From NCBI RefSeq assembly GCF_016132445.1, contig NZ_CP046056.1:248001-312000 (forward strand): a stretch of 64,000 nt of DNA, written 5' to 3'. The notes under the pieces are model-generated. The model was not told the DNA's origin and did no database searches. It worked only from the letters and a program-made list of their open reading frames with translations. A program made the translations under genes and the position numbers. Source of the DNA: Venatoribacter cucullus (GTDB taxonomy: Bacteria; Pseudomonadota; Gammaproteobacteria; Pseudomonadales; Oceanobacteraceae). Below, piece by piece: positions 45,023 through 54,149 of this stretch (the stretch's first letter is position 1; each line of letters starts with the position of its first letter).

Positions 45023-45025
45023 GCA

Positions 45026-46021
45026 ATGCAGGCGGCGCATGGTGCACTGGCGCTGACCATTCTGGGCGTTGCCATCGGCCTGTTGGGCTGGTGGCAGCAG
45101 CCTCAGGTAACCGTGGCGGATGCGCCGGCTATGCTGCCGTCGCTGCCGGTAGCGGCAAATGTCAGCAGCGCAGCAGTTACGCCCGTGGCGCCGGACTATT
45201 CGGCCTTACAAACCTTCCGTGGTGCCGCCGTCGATGGCCAGCTGCGTACCGATTTCAAAGGCCGGCTGGTCATTGATATGCAGCTGCGCCACTGGATTGA
45301 TTTTCATCTGTCAGCTCAGGGCGAAGTGCCGCTGGATGAGATTGTGGCACTGATGCAGCAACAGATGCAGCAACTGCCGCAGCCCGGACAGCAACAAGCC
45401 TTACAGCTGTTGGATGATTATCTGGGCTACCTGCAGGCGTTGGCCGGTTACGATGCCGAAGCCGCCCGCCGACTGGTGCAACCGGGTATGGATGATCTGG
45501 AAGCCCGCCTGTTGTGGCAGCAACGTTTGCGCCGTGAATGGCTGCAGCCGCTGGCGGTGGAGGCGTTTTTTGGTGCGGAAGAACAGCTGGATCAGCATAC
45601 CCTGGCCAGCCGGCGCTTACGCCGTGATGGCGCCAGCCCGGAAGCACTGGTGGCGCTGGAGCAAACCCTGCCCGAGCCATTACAGCAGATGCGGAAGGAA
45701 TCCCGTCAGCTGATCGAACTGCGCCAGCAGGAACAACAATTAAGCCAGAGCAACGATCCGCGCGCCTTGCAACAATGGCGTGAGCAGCAGTTCGGGCCGC
45801 AAGCCGCCGGGCGGCTGGCCGATCTGGATAAAAAAAATCAGCAATGGCAGCAACGCCTGCAGGCGTATCAGACGTACCGCGACTCGCTGGCGGTGCAGGG
45901 CTTAAACGAACGCGATCGTGAGCGACTGCTCAGCACCTATCAGCGCAAACACTTCTCGGAAGCCGAACAAAAACGTTTGCCGGCAGCACTCAGTCTGCTG
46001 GCCACCAGCAGCTCAGACTGA
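45026..46021 (+). CDS. Lipase-specific foldase (Lif/LipB)
   Basis: A 331-residue periplasmic chaperone anchored by one N-terminal helix (residues about 7-24, LALTILGVAIGLLGWW), with a proline- and alanine-rich linker. The conserved Lif motif appears as RHWIDFHLSAQGE (usually RxxFDYxLSAxGE). The rest is an extended helical, glutamine-rich scaffold (for example LEARLLWQQRLRREWLQ) that wraps the lipase. It is co-transcribed with the lipase. Its 3' end overlaps the convergent inositol monophosphatase gene by nine bases. Confidence 0.92.
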   Translation: MQAAHGALALTILGVAIGLLGWWQQPQVTVADAPAMLPSLPVAANVSSAAVTPVAPDYSALQTFRGAAVDGQLRTDFKGRLVIDMQLRHWIDFHLSAQGEVPLDEIVALMQQQMQQLPQPGQQQALQLLDDYLGYLQALAGYDAEAARRLVQPGMDDLEARLLWQQRLRREWLQPLAVEAFFGAEEQLDQHTLASRRLRRDGASPEALVALEQTLPEPLQQMRKESRQLIELRQQEQQLSQSNDPRALQQWREQQFGPQAAGRLADLDKKNQQWQQRLQAYQTYRDSLAVQGLNERDRERLLSTYQRKHFSEAEQKRLPAALSLLATSSSD

Positions 46022-46819
46022 GCGGTCGGCCTGTTGCAATAACTGCTGCAGCGGCGCAAACAGCGCCGGCACACTGAACAGCAGATTCTCACCACACAAT
46101 TCCTGATTCACTCCTTCAGGCAACGTATGAATATGGCCAAAGCGCACGCCGGCCTCGCGCGCAATTAACTGTGCGGCGGCAAAATCCCACAGCTGCACGG
46201 TTTCGTAATAAGCATCCAGCCGGCCGCAGGCCAGCCAGCAGATATCCAGCGCCGCCGAGCCGATCCGGCGCACGTCAGCACAGTTTTCTAACACCCGTTG
46301 CAGTCGTGCCATTAACAGCGGCAGATTGTCTTTCACGTAAGGAAAACCGGTGGCCACCAGGGCGCGTTTAAGCTCCGTGGTGGCTGCGCAATGGATGCGC
46401 TGACCATTCAGAAACGCACCGGCACCGGCTTCAGCGTAAAAAGTTTCCTGCAGGAAGGGGTTATGCACCACCGCTGCCTGCGCCTGGCCGTGGCGGTAAT
46501 AAGCAATGGAAATACCGACATTGGGGTGCTGGTGGGCGTAGTTCACCGTGCCGTCGATGGGGTCGACAATCCATAAGTCCGGTGCGCTGGTGGTTTGTTG
46601 CGGGGCCAGTTCTTCCGACAGAATCTGATGCTGCGGAAAGGCGGCGCTGATGGCGCTGCGGATAACCCGGTCGGCTTCCACATCGGCCTGGGTGACCAGT
46701 TCGTGGCCGCCTTTAAATTGAATATTCAGCTGGTCGCGGGCGGCCATAATAGCCTTGCCGGCCGCTTCGGCCGCCTGTAAGGCCAGAGTCAGCTGTGAAC
46801 TCAGTGTTGCACTGTTCAT
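46013..46819 (-). CDS. Inositol monophosphatase family protein
   Basis: A 268-residue Mg2+-dependent phosphatase of the SuhB/CysQ superfamily. Metal-site motifs are LSEELAP, WIVDPIDGTVNYAHQHP and the C-terminal LWDFAAAQLIAREAG. The N-terminal GHELVTQADVEADRVI fits the family. It could act on inositol phosphate or on a related sugar or nucleotide phosphate such as PAP. Housekeeping suhB is usually elsewhere, so this may be a paralogue. It starts one base before the tesA stop. Confidence 0.88.
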   Translation of the reverse strand: MNSATLSSQLTLALQAAEAAGKAIMAARDQLNIQFKGGHELVTQADVEADRVIRSAISAAFPQHQILSEELAPQQTTSAPDLWIVDPIDGTVNYAHQHPNVGISIAYYRHGQAQAAVVHNPFLQETFYAEAGAGAFLNGQRIHCAATTELKRALVATGFPYVKDNLPLLMARLQRVLENCADVRRIGSAALDICWLACGRLDAYYETVQLWDFAAAQLIAREAGVRFGHIHTLPEGVNQELCGENLLFSVPALFAPLQQLLQQADRSV

Positions 46820-46820
46820 C

Positions 46821-47474
46821 TTATTGCCGCTCCTGCAGCCATTGCTGCACCAGCGGCTCCACCAGGGCGGTCATGCGCGGCTGGGCGGCGGCGGTGGGGT
46901 GGATGCCATCGCTTTGCATCAGCCCCGGTTCGGTGGCGATACCGTCCAGTAAAAACGGCACCACCGGCAGCTCAAAACGCTCGGCCAGCTCGGTAAAACT
47001 GCGGCTGAACAGTTCGGTATAACGGGCGCCGTAGTTGGGCGGAATCTGCATGCCCAACAGCATCACATCGCTGCCGGCGGCCTGCGCCAGCTGTACCATG
47101 CGTTCTAAATTGCGCCGGATCACCGGAATCGGTGTACCGCGCAAGCCGTCATTACCACCCAGTTCAATAATGGTCAGATCCGGCTGGTGCTGTTTTAATA
47201 ACGCCGGTAAGCGCGTCAGCCCGCCCTGGGTGGTTTCGCCACTGCTGCTGGCATTAATCACCTGCAGCTGGGGCTGACGTTGCTGCACATTTCTTTGCAA
47301 TAAGGCGACCCAGCCTTGTTGCAGCGGCACCCCAAATCCGGCACTAATGCTGTCACCCACGACCAGTATTACCGGCTCGGCCCTTGCCAGCAGCGGCAAC
47401 GCCGACAACATCATCAGGACAAGAATTGATTTTATGCGTACTGACACAGCAACAACCGCAGGGGATAACAACAC
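46821..47474 (-). CDS. tesA: Arylesterase/thioesterase TesA (GDSL family)
   Basis: A 217-residue exported SGNH hydrolase. A signal peptide precedes EPVILVVGDSISAGFGV (block I with the catalytic serine). GGNDGLRG is block III, and DGIHPTAAAQ carries the catalytic Asp and His. TesA hydrolyses thioesters and aryl esters in the periplasm. The GTG at 47474 has a well placed GGAG (spacing seven), so the coding sequence overlaps the 5' end of the divergent ABC-transporter gene by 41 bases. Divergent tesA and ABC genes are common, but a 5' coding overlap is not. Confidence 0.9.
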   Translation of the reverse strand: MLLSPAVVAVSVRIKSILVLMMLSALPLLARAEPVILVVGDSISAGFGVPLQQGWVALLQRNVQQRQPQLQVINASSSGETTQGGLTRLPALLKQHQPDLTIIELGGNDGLRGTPIPVIRRNLERMVQLAQAAGSDVMLLGMQIPPNYGARYTELFSRSFTELAERFELPVVPFLLDGIATEPGLMQSDGIHPTAAAQPRMTALVEPLVQQWLQERQ

Positions 47475-48141
47475 GCTTTCTCTCCGTATTCAGAATCTGA
47501 CCAAAACCGTTCAGGCCGGGCCGCAACCGCTGACCATCTTGCAGGCAGTGAATATTGAGATCAAGTCAGGGGAAACCGTGGCCATTGTCGGCGCTTCCGG
47601 CAGCGGCAAGTCGACGCTGCTCGGAATTATGGCCGGGCTGGACCTGCCCAGCAGTGGCTCAGTGCAGTTGCTTGGGCATGAACTCAGTGCTCTCGATGAA
47701 GATCAGCGCGCCGCGGTGCGGGCGCAGGGCGTCAGCTTTGTATTCCAGAACTTTCAGCTGCTGCCCGGTTTAACGGCGCTGGAGAACGTCATGCTGCCGC
47801 TGGAAATCCGCGCCGTGGTCAACGCCCGTGCCGAGGCCGAGCGTCTGCTGCAACAGGTGGGGCTGGGCGAACGCATGCTGCATTACCCCACCCAGTTATC
47901 CGGTGGCGAACAGCAGCGCGTGGCCATTGCCCGCGCCTTTGCCGGCCAGCCCGGCATTCTGTTTGCCGACGAACCCACGGGTAACCTCGATTCCGTCACC
48001 GGCCATCAGGTTGAAGACCTGCTGTTTGAACTCAACCGCGCCACCGGCACCACGCTGGTACTGGTCACTCACGATGAACGGCTGGCGCAGCGCTGTCAGC
48101 GCCGGGTGCGGATGCAGGCCGGGCAGCTGGAGGCGTTATGA
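47434..48141 (+). CDS. ABC transporter ATP-binding protein (YbbA/LolD-like)
   Basis: A 235-residue ATPase. It has Walker [13 protein letters not shown], the Q loop [18 protein letters not shown], signature [15 protein letters not shown] and Walker [13 protein letters not shown]. The pattern is that of the LolD/MacB/YbbA group, and the large FtsX-type permease that follows (overlap ATGA) makes it YbbA-like. It starts at the ATG at 47434, with AGGAC rather far upstream (13 bases). It may extract or move a lipid-linked substrate in the periplasmic leaflet, but this is unproven for the family. Confidence 0.92.
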   Translation: MRTDTATTAGDNNTLSLRIQNLTKTVQAGPQPLTILQAVNIEIKSGETVAIVGASGSGKSTLLGIMAGLDLPSSGSVQLLGHELSALDEDQRAAVRAQGVSFVFQNFQLLPGLTALENVMLPLEIRAVVNARAEAERLLQQVGLGERMLHYPTQLSGGEQQRVAIARAFAGQPGILFADEPTGNLDSVTGHQVEDLLFELNRATGTTLVLVTHDERLAQRCQRRVRMQAGQLEAL

Positions 48142-50624
48142 CACTGGCAATGCAATGGCGCATGGCGCTGCGGCTGCTGTGGCGGGAAGCGCGCAGTGGC
48201 GAACTGACGCTGATTCTGGCCGCCTTACTGCTGGCGGTGACATCCGCCACGGCCATTTCACTGTTCAGTTCGCGCCTCGATCTGGCCATGCAGGCCCGTT
48301 CCAACGATTTGCTCGGGGCTGACTTACGGCTGCAATCCACCACCGAGCTGCCGCCGCAGTGGCAGCAGCAGGCCGAACAGCTGGGGCTGAAAACCGCCAC
48401 CACCACGCATTTTTCCTCCATGATTCTGGCCGGCGATGAGATGGCGCTGGCCGCGGTAAAAGTGGTGGGCGAGAACTATCCGCTGCGCAGCAAACTGACG
48501 CTGGAAAACCCGCAGGGCGGCGAACCCTTAGCGCAAACCAGCGGTCCGGCCGCCGGTGAAGTCTGGGCCGAACCCCGGCTGCTGGCGCTGCTGAATGCCA
48601 GTGTTGGCGATGTGCTGGAAGTGGGCCGCAGCCAGTTGCGGCTGAGCGGTGTGATTGCCGAAGAGAGCGACCGTGGCGGTGGTTTTTACAGCTTTTCGCC
48701 GCGTCTGCTGATGAACGCCGCCGACCTGCCCGGCAGTGGTTTAACCGACGCCGGCAGCCGCATCCGCTGGCGCTTATTGCTGGTGGGTGAACAAGACGCG
48801 CTGCAGCAGTTCCAGCAGCAACTGACGCTGGAGCCTAATCAGCGCTGGCAATCGCTGGAAGACAGCAGCGAAGCCGTTGCCTCCCGGCTGGCCAAGGCGC
48901 GCCGGTACCTGGGGCTGGCGGCCTTGCTGGCGGTGGTGCTGGCCAGTGTGGCGGTGGCCATCAGTGCACAGCGCTATGCCATGCGCCATTACGACATCAG
49001 CGCGCTGATGCGCACCTTTGGTTTATCCCGGCAGCAAGTGTTCCGCATTTATGCCTTCCAGCTGCTGCAGCTGGGCGTGCTGGCCACGGTGGCGGGGTTG
49101 CTGCTGGCGTCAGCGTTGCAGGCCGGTTTGCTGGCGATTCTGGGCGATCTGGTGCCCGATCCGCTGCCGGCAGCGCCGCTGTCGGCCTGGCTGCTGGGGG
49201 CCAGCAGCGGTTTGCTGACCCTGCTCGGTTTTGCCTTGCCCTACATTATGCCGCTGGCGCGGGTTACGCCGTTGCGGGTGCTGCGCCGCGATATCACCCC
49301 GGTGCCGTTGGCCGGCTGGCTGATTACCGCCGTGGCGCTGCTGGCGTTAACGCTGTTGCTGTGGTTGTTTACCGGCGATCTGGCGTTAAGCGCCGGCGTG
49401 ATGGGCGGCGGCAGTGTGTTGTTGCTGGTGATGCTGGTAGGACTGCATGGGCTGATCCGCGTGCTGCGCCGCCAGTTGGCCGGGCGCAATCTGCCGCTGG
49501 TGTGGCGCTTTGCCTGGCAGCACATCAGCCGCAACAGCCGCCAGAGTGCCGGCCAGATTCTGGCCTTCTCGTTAACCATGATGGTGATGCTGCTGATCGG
49601 TACTCTGCGTACCGACCTGCTGGCCGACTGGCAGGCCAGCATGCCGGCTGACGCGCCCAATGTGTTCACCATCAATCTGCAGCCCTATGAGCTGGAGGAC
49701 TTCCGCACGGCACTGGCGCAGCAGGATATTCGTGCGCAGAAACTCTACCCCACGGTGCCGGGACGCTTGCTGAGTATTAACGGTGAGCCGCTGGAGGGTG
49801 AAGCCGCCGAAGACTCGTCGGTGAACCGCGATCTGGTACTGACGGCTGACACCGAACTGCCGGCTTCCAATACCGTGGTGGCCGGTGACTGGGCGGCGCA
49901 GCAACAGCCTGGCCAGCTATCCATTGAAGAACGGCTGGCCGGCCGCTTAGGAGTGGAGCTGGGCGATGTGCTCAGCTTCCGCGCCGCCGGGGTGGACTTC
50001 AGTGCCACCGTCAGCAGCATCCGCACGGTGGACTGGGGCTCGATGCAGCCGAACTTCTTTATGATCTTTTCGCCGGACGTGCTGGACGGCCTGCCGGCCA
50101 ACTACCTCACCAGTTTCTACCTGCCGCCGGGCCAGCAAACGGCGTTAACGGCGCTGATCCGCCAGTTCCCGGCCGCCACCTTTATGGATGTGCGGGCGAT
50201 TCTGGGCCAGATTCAGACCTTACTGGAACAGGTAACGCTGGCGATTGAGCTGATTCTGCTGTTTGTGTTGCTGGCGGCGCTGCTGGTGATGCTGGCGTCG
50301 CTGGTGGCGGCCTTGCCGGAGCGGCTGCGCGAAGGTGCGGTGCTGCGGACGCTGGGCGGCAGTTCGGCGTTGCTGCGGCGCTCGCAGATCGGTGAATTTA
50401 CCCTGCTGGGCCTGGCCGCGGTGCTGCTGGCGCTGCTGGGTACCGAGCTGGTGCGCTATGTGCTGTACCACACACTGCTGGATATTCCCTGGTACAGCCT
50501 GGGCTGGATCTGGCTGTGGCTGCCGCCGCTGGCGGTGCTGTTGCTGGCGGTGCCGGGCATGTTGTTGCTGCGCCGCACCACTCAGGTGGCGCCGTTGCGG
50601 GTATTGCGGGAACTGGCTGAGTAA
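48138..50624 (+). CDS. ABC transporter permease, FtsX/YbbP-like
   Basis: An 828-residue membrane protein of the YbbP type, with about ten helices in two halves. An N-terminal helix (LTLILAALLLAVTSATAISL) is followed by a large periplasmic domain. FtsX-like blocks lie near residues 250-380 (ALLAVVLASVAVAISAQRYA) and at the C-terminus (LLAALLVMLASLVAALPERL, LREGAVLRTLGGSSALL). The C-terminal block ends APLRVLRELAE. It overlaps the ATPase gene by four bases. The substrate is unknown. Confidence 0.92.
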   Translation: MTLAMQWRMALRLLWREARSGELTLILAALLLAVTSATAISLFSSRLDLAMQARSNDLLGADLRLQSTTELPPQWQQQAEQLGLKTATTTHFSSMILAGDEMALAAVKVVGENYPLRSKLTLENPQGGEPLAQTSGPAAGEVWAEPRLLALLNASVGDVLEVGRSQLRLSGVIAEESDRGGGFYSFSPRLLMNAADLPGSGLTDAGSRIRWRLLLVGEQDALQQFQQQLTLEPNQRWQSLEDSSEAVASRLAKARRYLGLAALLAVVLASVAVAISAQRYAMRHYDISALMRTFGLSRQQVFRIYAFQLLQLGVLATVAGLLLASALQAGLLAILGDLVPDPLPAAPLSAWLLGASSGLLTLLGFALPYIMPLARVTPLRVLRRDITPVPLAGWLITAVALLALTLLLWLFTGDLALSAGVMGGGSVLLLVMLVGLHGLIRVLRRQLAGRNLPLVWRFAWQHISRNSRQSAGQILAFSLTMMVMLLIGTLRTDLLADWQASMPADAPNVFTINLQPYELEDFRTALAQQDIRAQKLYPTVPGRLLSINGEPLEGEAAEDSSVNRDLVLTADTELPASNTVVAGDWAAQQQPGQLSIEERLAGRLGVELGDVLSFRAAGVDFSATVSSIRTVDWGSMQPNFFMIFSPDVLDGLPANYLTSFYLPPGQQTALTALIRQFPAATFMDVRAILGQIQTLLEQVTLAIELILLFVLLAALLVMLASLVAALPERLREGAVLRTLGGSSALLRRSQIGEFTLLGLAAVLLALLGTELVRYVLYHTLLDIPWYSLGWIWLWLPPLAVLLLAVPGMLLLRRTTQVAPLRVLRELAE

Positions 50625-50683
50625 CGGGTGGCATCGGCGGCGGATTGTTATAGAGTAACGCCTTTTCCCATCCGGACGGCGTT

Positions 50684-51661
50684 ATGATCCGCACCCATTT
50701 AATTACCGGTTTCCTTGGCGTTGGCAAAACCACCGCCATTCTGCACCTGCTGCAACACAAGCCGGCCCATGAAAAATGGGCCGTGCTGGTGAACGAATTT
50801 GGCGAAGTCGGCGTCGATGGCGCCATTCTGGCGGCGCAGGGCGCGGTGGTGAAAGAAGTACCGGGCGGCTGCCTGTGCTGCGTCTCCGGTCTGCCGTTTC
50901 AGATGGGTCTGAACATGCTGATTGCCCGGGAAAAACCCGATGTGCTGCTGATTGAGCCCACCGGCCTTGGTCATCCGCGCAATATTCTCAATACCCTGCG
51001 CAACGAACATTACCGCGACATTCTCAGCATTGGCGCGGCGCTGTGCATTCTCGATCCGCGTCATCTGCTTAACCCGCGTTACACCGGCAATGATGTCTAC
51101 GCCGACCAGATTCAGCTGGCCGATGTGCTGGTGGCGAACAAAACCGACCTCTGTGGCGATGCGGAGCGCGCCGCGTTTGAGCAGTTGCTGGCCGACGCGC
51201 AACCGCCCAAAAGCGGCTCGGCCTGGGTAACGCAGGGACAGTTGAAGCCTGAGTTATTGTTGTTACCGGCTGATCCGCAACGGTTGGCGCTGCACCCGGA
51301 TGCTCACGAGCATAACCGTAAAGAATCCCTGCCGCTGGTGTTGCCGCTGGCCGCTGGTGAAACCTGCCGCCGGTTGCAGAATCAGGGCCAGGGCTATTAT
51401 TCGCTGGGCTGGCTGCTGCGCGGTGATCTGGTATTTTCAGCCCGCGCGCTGCGAAACTGGCTCGGCAGTCTGGACATCGAACGGGCCAAAGGGATTGTGG
51501 CGACCGACGAAGGCCCGCTGGTGCTGAATATGCGCGATGGCGTGCTCAGTGATATGCCAACCCGCCAGCCGGAAGAAGGGCGTATCGAACTCATTGATGC
51601 ACAGCCGCTGGCAGTCGAGCTGTTGGAACAGGCGATGCTGGCCTGCCGGCTGGAAGAGTGA
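50684..51661 (+). CDS. CobW/COG0523-family GTPase
   Basis: A 325-residue P-loop GTPase of the metallochaperone family. It has Walker A GFLGVGKTT, the metal-binding CxCC motif in GGCLCCVSGLPF, ETTGLGHPR-like IEPTGLGHPRNIL and the base-specific NKTD. COG0523 proteins insert or deliver metals such as zinc or cobalt. The C-terminal domain lacks an obvious histidine-rich tail. No Zur box is recognisable upstream. It appears monocistronic and is convergent with the Fur-box gene. Confidence 0.92.
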   Translation: MIRTHLITGFLGVGKTTAILHLLQHKPAHEKWAVLVNEFGEVGVDGAILAAQGAVVKEVPGGCLCCVSGLPFQMGLNMLIAREKPDVLLIEPTGLGHPRNILNTLRNEHYRDILSIGAALCILDPRHLLNPRYTGNDVYADQIQLADVLVANKTDLCGDAERAAFEQLLADAQPPKSGSAWVTQGQLKPELLLLPADPQRLALHPDAHEHNRKESLPLVLPLAAGETCRRLQNQGQGYYSLGWLLRGDLVFSARALRNWLGSLDIERAKGIVATDEGPLVLNMRDGVLSDMPTRQPEEGRIELIDAQPLAVELLEQAMLACRLEE

Positions 51662-51738
51662 ATTGCATCCCTGCAACCCTCGCTCCATCCGGGTGCCCGT
51701 TGCCGGCTAAGCCGGCTTCCCTGAGTCGGGTAAAGGCC

Positions 51739-52185
51739 TCAGCCTATGCGGCTGAGCAGGGCAAACTCATGTACCAGCGCCCGCAGTCGCAGCCCGCGCC
51801 CCGGTTGTTCACGGTACAGGTGGCTGAGCACAAAAAAGGGCTGGTACAGATAATCAAGACACAGCTGCCGCCAGGTGGAGGGCAGGCTGGTGTTCAGCGC
51901 GGCATCGCGCAAGGTGTTGTACAGCCGGGTCAGCCAGCTTTCCTGCAGGGCCGTCAGTTGCCGTTGGCCCGCTGTGCAGGCCATTTCCAGCCCCAGATCC
52001 AGATACTCATTCAGCCAGTCGGCGTGCAGCTCCAGCCCTTTATGGCTGCGTATTTGTTGCTCCAGTTGTTCCAGCTGTTGGACCACCGGCAACGGTGCGG
52101 CAGCGGGTAGCAGACTCAGGTGGCGCGCAGTAGTGGGGCTGTGGGGTAGTACCGACTGCGGCGGAATGCGGGCCAATTGCAGCAT
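51739..52185 (-). CDS. Hypothetical protein behind a Fur box
   Basis: A 148-residue, largely helical cytoplasmic protein starting MLQLARIPPQSVLPHSPTTA at the ATG at 52185, with AAGGAGAG seven bases upstream. The C-terminal half has the spacing WRQLCLDYLYQPFFVLSHLY, which loosely recalls FagA, a small Fur-regulated protein of Pseudomonas. That is from memory and is weak. A perfect Fur box sits 45 bases upstream, so repression by iron is likely. The function is unknown. Confidence 0.65.
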   Translation of the reverse strand: MLQLARIPPQSVLPHSPTTARHLSLLPAAAPLPVVQQLEQLEQQIRSHKGLELHADWLNEYLDLGLEMACTAGQRQLTALQESWLTRLYNTLRDAALNTSLPSTWRQLCLDYLYQPFFVLSHLYREQPGRGLRLRALVHEFALLSRIG

Positions 52186-52229
52186 GATGACTCTCCTTGG
52201 GAGTGGCGGCGCTGATAGAAAATCAACAT

Positions 52230-52248
52230 AATGATAATTATTATCATT
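52230..52248. promoter_or_regulatory. Fur box
   Basis: AATGATAATTATTATCATT is a perfect 9-1-9 palindrome and matches the classical Fur consensus GATAATGATAATCATTATC almost throughout its GATAAT hexamers. It lies 45 bases upstream of the minus-strand gene at 52185 and 86 bases upstream of the plus-strand lipid kinase, so it could control either or both. Confidence 0.87.
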
Positions 52249-52333
52249 TGCAAGCGTTTTAATGGCGACTGCGTTAGCCTGTTGCGGAGCGAACTCCGTT
52301 ATAATCTCCGCCTTTTCCCGCCAGGACAGATGT

Positions 52334-53215
52334 ATGCAGGTGCTGATCATTTTTAACCCCGCCGCCGGTACTGCCAGTCAGCAGCTGATTGACGCCATTG
52401 AGCAGCGCCTGCAGCAGGCCGGGGTGACGGTGCAACGCTACGCCACCCGCCACGCTGGTGACGCCATGGACTATCTGGCGGCTTATGAAGGTGAATTGGA
52501 TGTGGTGGCCGCTGCCGGAGGTGACGGCACCCTCAACGAAGTGGTGAACGGCATGCGCCAGCGCGATAACCAGAGCTGGCGACTGGCCATTATTCCCACC
52601 GGTACCACCAATGTGTTGGCCACTGAACTGGGTATTCGCCGGCGCGCAGGGGCGCTGGCGCAGATGATTCTTAATGGCCGCGAGCAGGCGCTGTATCCGG
52701 GCCGTATTAACGGCCGCCGTTTTTTGCTGATGGCGGGTGTGGGCTATGACGCCTGGGTGGTGGATAAGGTCGATCTGGCGCTGAAAAAGAAAGCCGGCAA
52801 ACTCGCCTATGTAAAATCCATGCTGCAGCAGCTGCGCCATTTCGGCCGTAAACAATACCGCCTGCAGGTAGACGGTGTGCCCTATAGCGCCAGCTCGGTG
52901 GTGATGACCAATGGCCGTTGTTACGGCGGTTCTTTTATTATTTCCCGTCAGGCAGACCTGCGCGCTCCGACCACCCAGGTGCTGATGATGAACGGCGGCA
53001 GCCCCTGGGCGCTGTTGCTGTCGTTGCTGGGCTTGCCGCTGGGGCTGATGGAAAAAATGCCCGGCATTGTGTCGGTGCCGGCGCGCCGGGTCGATATTGA
53101 ATTGGTGGGAGAGCAGGCCGAACCGGAACCGGTGCAGGCCGATGGAGATTCGCTGGCGCAATTGCCGCTGCAGCTGGTGATGGAAGAGCAGCCGTTACGG
53201 GTGCTGGTGCCTTAA
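52334..53215 (+). CDS. Diacylglycerol/lipid kinase (YegS/DagK-like)
   Basis: A 293-residue lipid kinase of the DAGK catalytic family. It starts MQVLIIFNPAAGTASQQLID at the ATG at 52334. The nucleotide motif is AAGGDGTLNEVVNGM, with PTGTTNVLATELG following. The second domain is a beta-sandwich (GVGYDAWVVDKV, NGRCYGGSFIIS). It likely phosphorylates diacylglycerol, a sphingoid base or phosphatidylglycerol. The open frame upstream to 52262 is not family-like. The Fur box upstream might place it under iron control. Confidence 0.88.
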   Translation: MQVLIIFNPAAGTASQQLIDAIEQRLQQAGVTVQRYATRHAGDAMDYLAAYEGELDVVAAAGGDGTLNEVVNGMRQRDNQSWRLAIIPTGTTNVLATELGIRRRAGALAQMILNGREQALYPGRINGRRFLLMAGVGYDAWVVDKVDLALKKKAGKLAYVKSMLQQLRHFGRKQYRLQVDGVPYSASSVVMTNGRCYGGSFIISRQADLRAPTTQVLMMNGGSPWALLLSLLGLPLGLMEKMPGIVSVPARRVDIELVGEQAEPEPVQADGDSLAQLPLQLVMEEQPLRVLVP

Positions 53216-53244
53216 ACGGTGCCGTAATGAAGACGATCAGAATG

Positions 53245-53322
53245 TTATTGCGGCAACCGTGTGCGCCATGGATGGCGCGCTCGAGCCCCCAGGGATGGGT
53301 TTACGGCGAGTTGCAGCAATAA
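53245..53322. repeat. 78-bp element with 13-bp terminal inverted repeats
   Basis: TTATTGCGGCAAC (53245-53257) and GTTGCAGCAATAA (53310-53322) are inverted repeats with one mismatch in 13. Within lies the palindrome GCGCCAT-GG-ATGGCGC (53263-53278). It sits in the 154-base gap between the convergent lipid kinase and the gene at 53370. The format is that of a small non-autonomous or REP-like intergenic element. It could also serve as a hairpin terminator. Confidence 0.65.
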
Positions 53323-53369
53323 CTTCTGATTGGGTGTTCAGTTGAACGAGATGGTGTATGCGTTAGCGC

Positions 53370-53744
53370 TCACCGCCACTCGAATGGCTTTTCTTCCCCA
53401 CGGATCAGTTTGATCCAGCCGCTGCTGCTTTCCTCGCCCTCGGTTTCCTGCCAGCCGCTGTCGGAACAGCGCACTTCCACGCCTAAGGCGGCATGAGCGG
53501 CGCGGCCGCAATCGAGGTCGGTGGCCCAGGGCGTGTGGTTTTGCTTAAACCACAGACTGGCAAAATTTTTCTCCGCCTGCGGGTTAAAAAACACATCCAT
53601 CGTCTCGCCGTTATGGCCACAGCGCCAGTGCTGGGCAGACACCTCCAGCACAGGTTCACCCAGCGCCTGTTGCAGCCATTGCTGCACCTCCGCGGCGCTG
53701 GCTTTCATCAGATAAATCTCAAGATCGGGAAATCGTTCAGTCAT
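53370..53744 (-). CDS. Hypothetical protein, no recognised domain
   Basis: A 124-residue soluble acidic protein (MTERFPDLEIYLMKASAAEV). It has the segment ALGEPVLEVSAQHWRCGHNG and a tryptophan-rich end (GWIKLIRGEEKPFEW). I do not recognise a family, but codon use looks like that of its neighbours. The start overlaps the end of the upstream membrane-protein gene by eight bases, which suggests a two-gene operon with it. Confidence 0.7.
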   Translation of the reverse strand: MTERFPDLEIYLMKASAAEVQQWLQQALGEPVLEVSAQHWRCGHNGETMDVFFNPQAEKNFASLWFKQNHTPWATDLDCGRAAHAALGVEVRCSDSGWQETEGEESSSGWIKLIRGEEKPFEWR

Positions 53745-54018
53745 CGCGGCGGCCTACGGTCAGGATGCGTAATACACTGAGCGCAATATACCCGAGCGCG
53801 GCACAAACGCCACCGCCCACGGCCAGCACCAGCCCCAACAAACTGACTAATTCCTGCTGCAACGACGGCAGAAACCATTTTTGTGCCAGCACAATCAGCC
53901 CCATGCCGGCAAAAAAAATGGCCGCGCCCAGTACAAATAAACGCAGATTTTCCCGTTCTTTTTCCGCCCGCTGTAACAGCCATTGGCGCAGGCGGGCAGG
54001 ACGGCTGGAATGGCTCAT
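53737..54018 (-). CDS. Small membrane protein, hypothetical
   Basis: A 93-residue protein starting MSHSSRPARLRQWLLQRAEK at the ATG at 54018. A basic amphipathic N-terminus leads to two hydrophobic helices (about 30-50 and 60-83; LFVLGAAIFFAGMGLIVLA, LLGLVLAVGGGVCAALGYIA). It ends with RRDD. No family was recognised. It is co-transcribed with the gene at 53370. Confidence 0.68.
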   Translation of the reverse strand: MSHSSRPARLRQWLLQRAEKERENLRLFVLGAAIFFAGMGLIVLAQKWFLPSLQQELVSLLGLVLAVGGGVCAALGYIALSVLRILTVGRRDD

Positions 54019-54149
54019 AGTGGCTTCCGCTGGGCATAAAGCCGGCAGCATAACAAAAAATCTGCAACAGTCTGTAGCCCAAGGCAGGGCAGACCCGGCG
54101 GGTTATTTCTGGTAAAAACGGCCGGCTATTTTAATAAAAGGAAAACACC

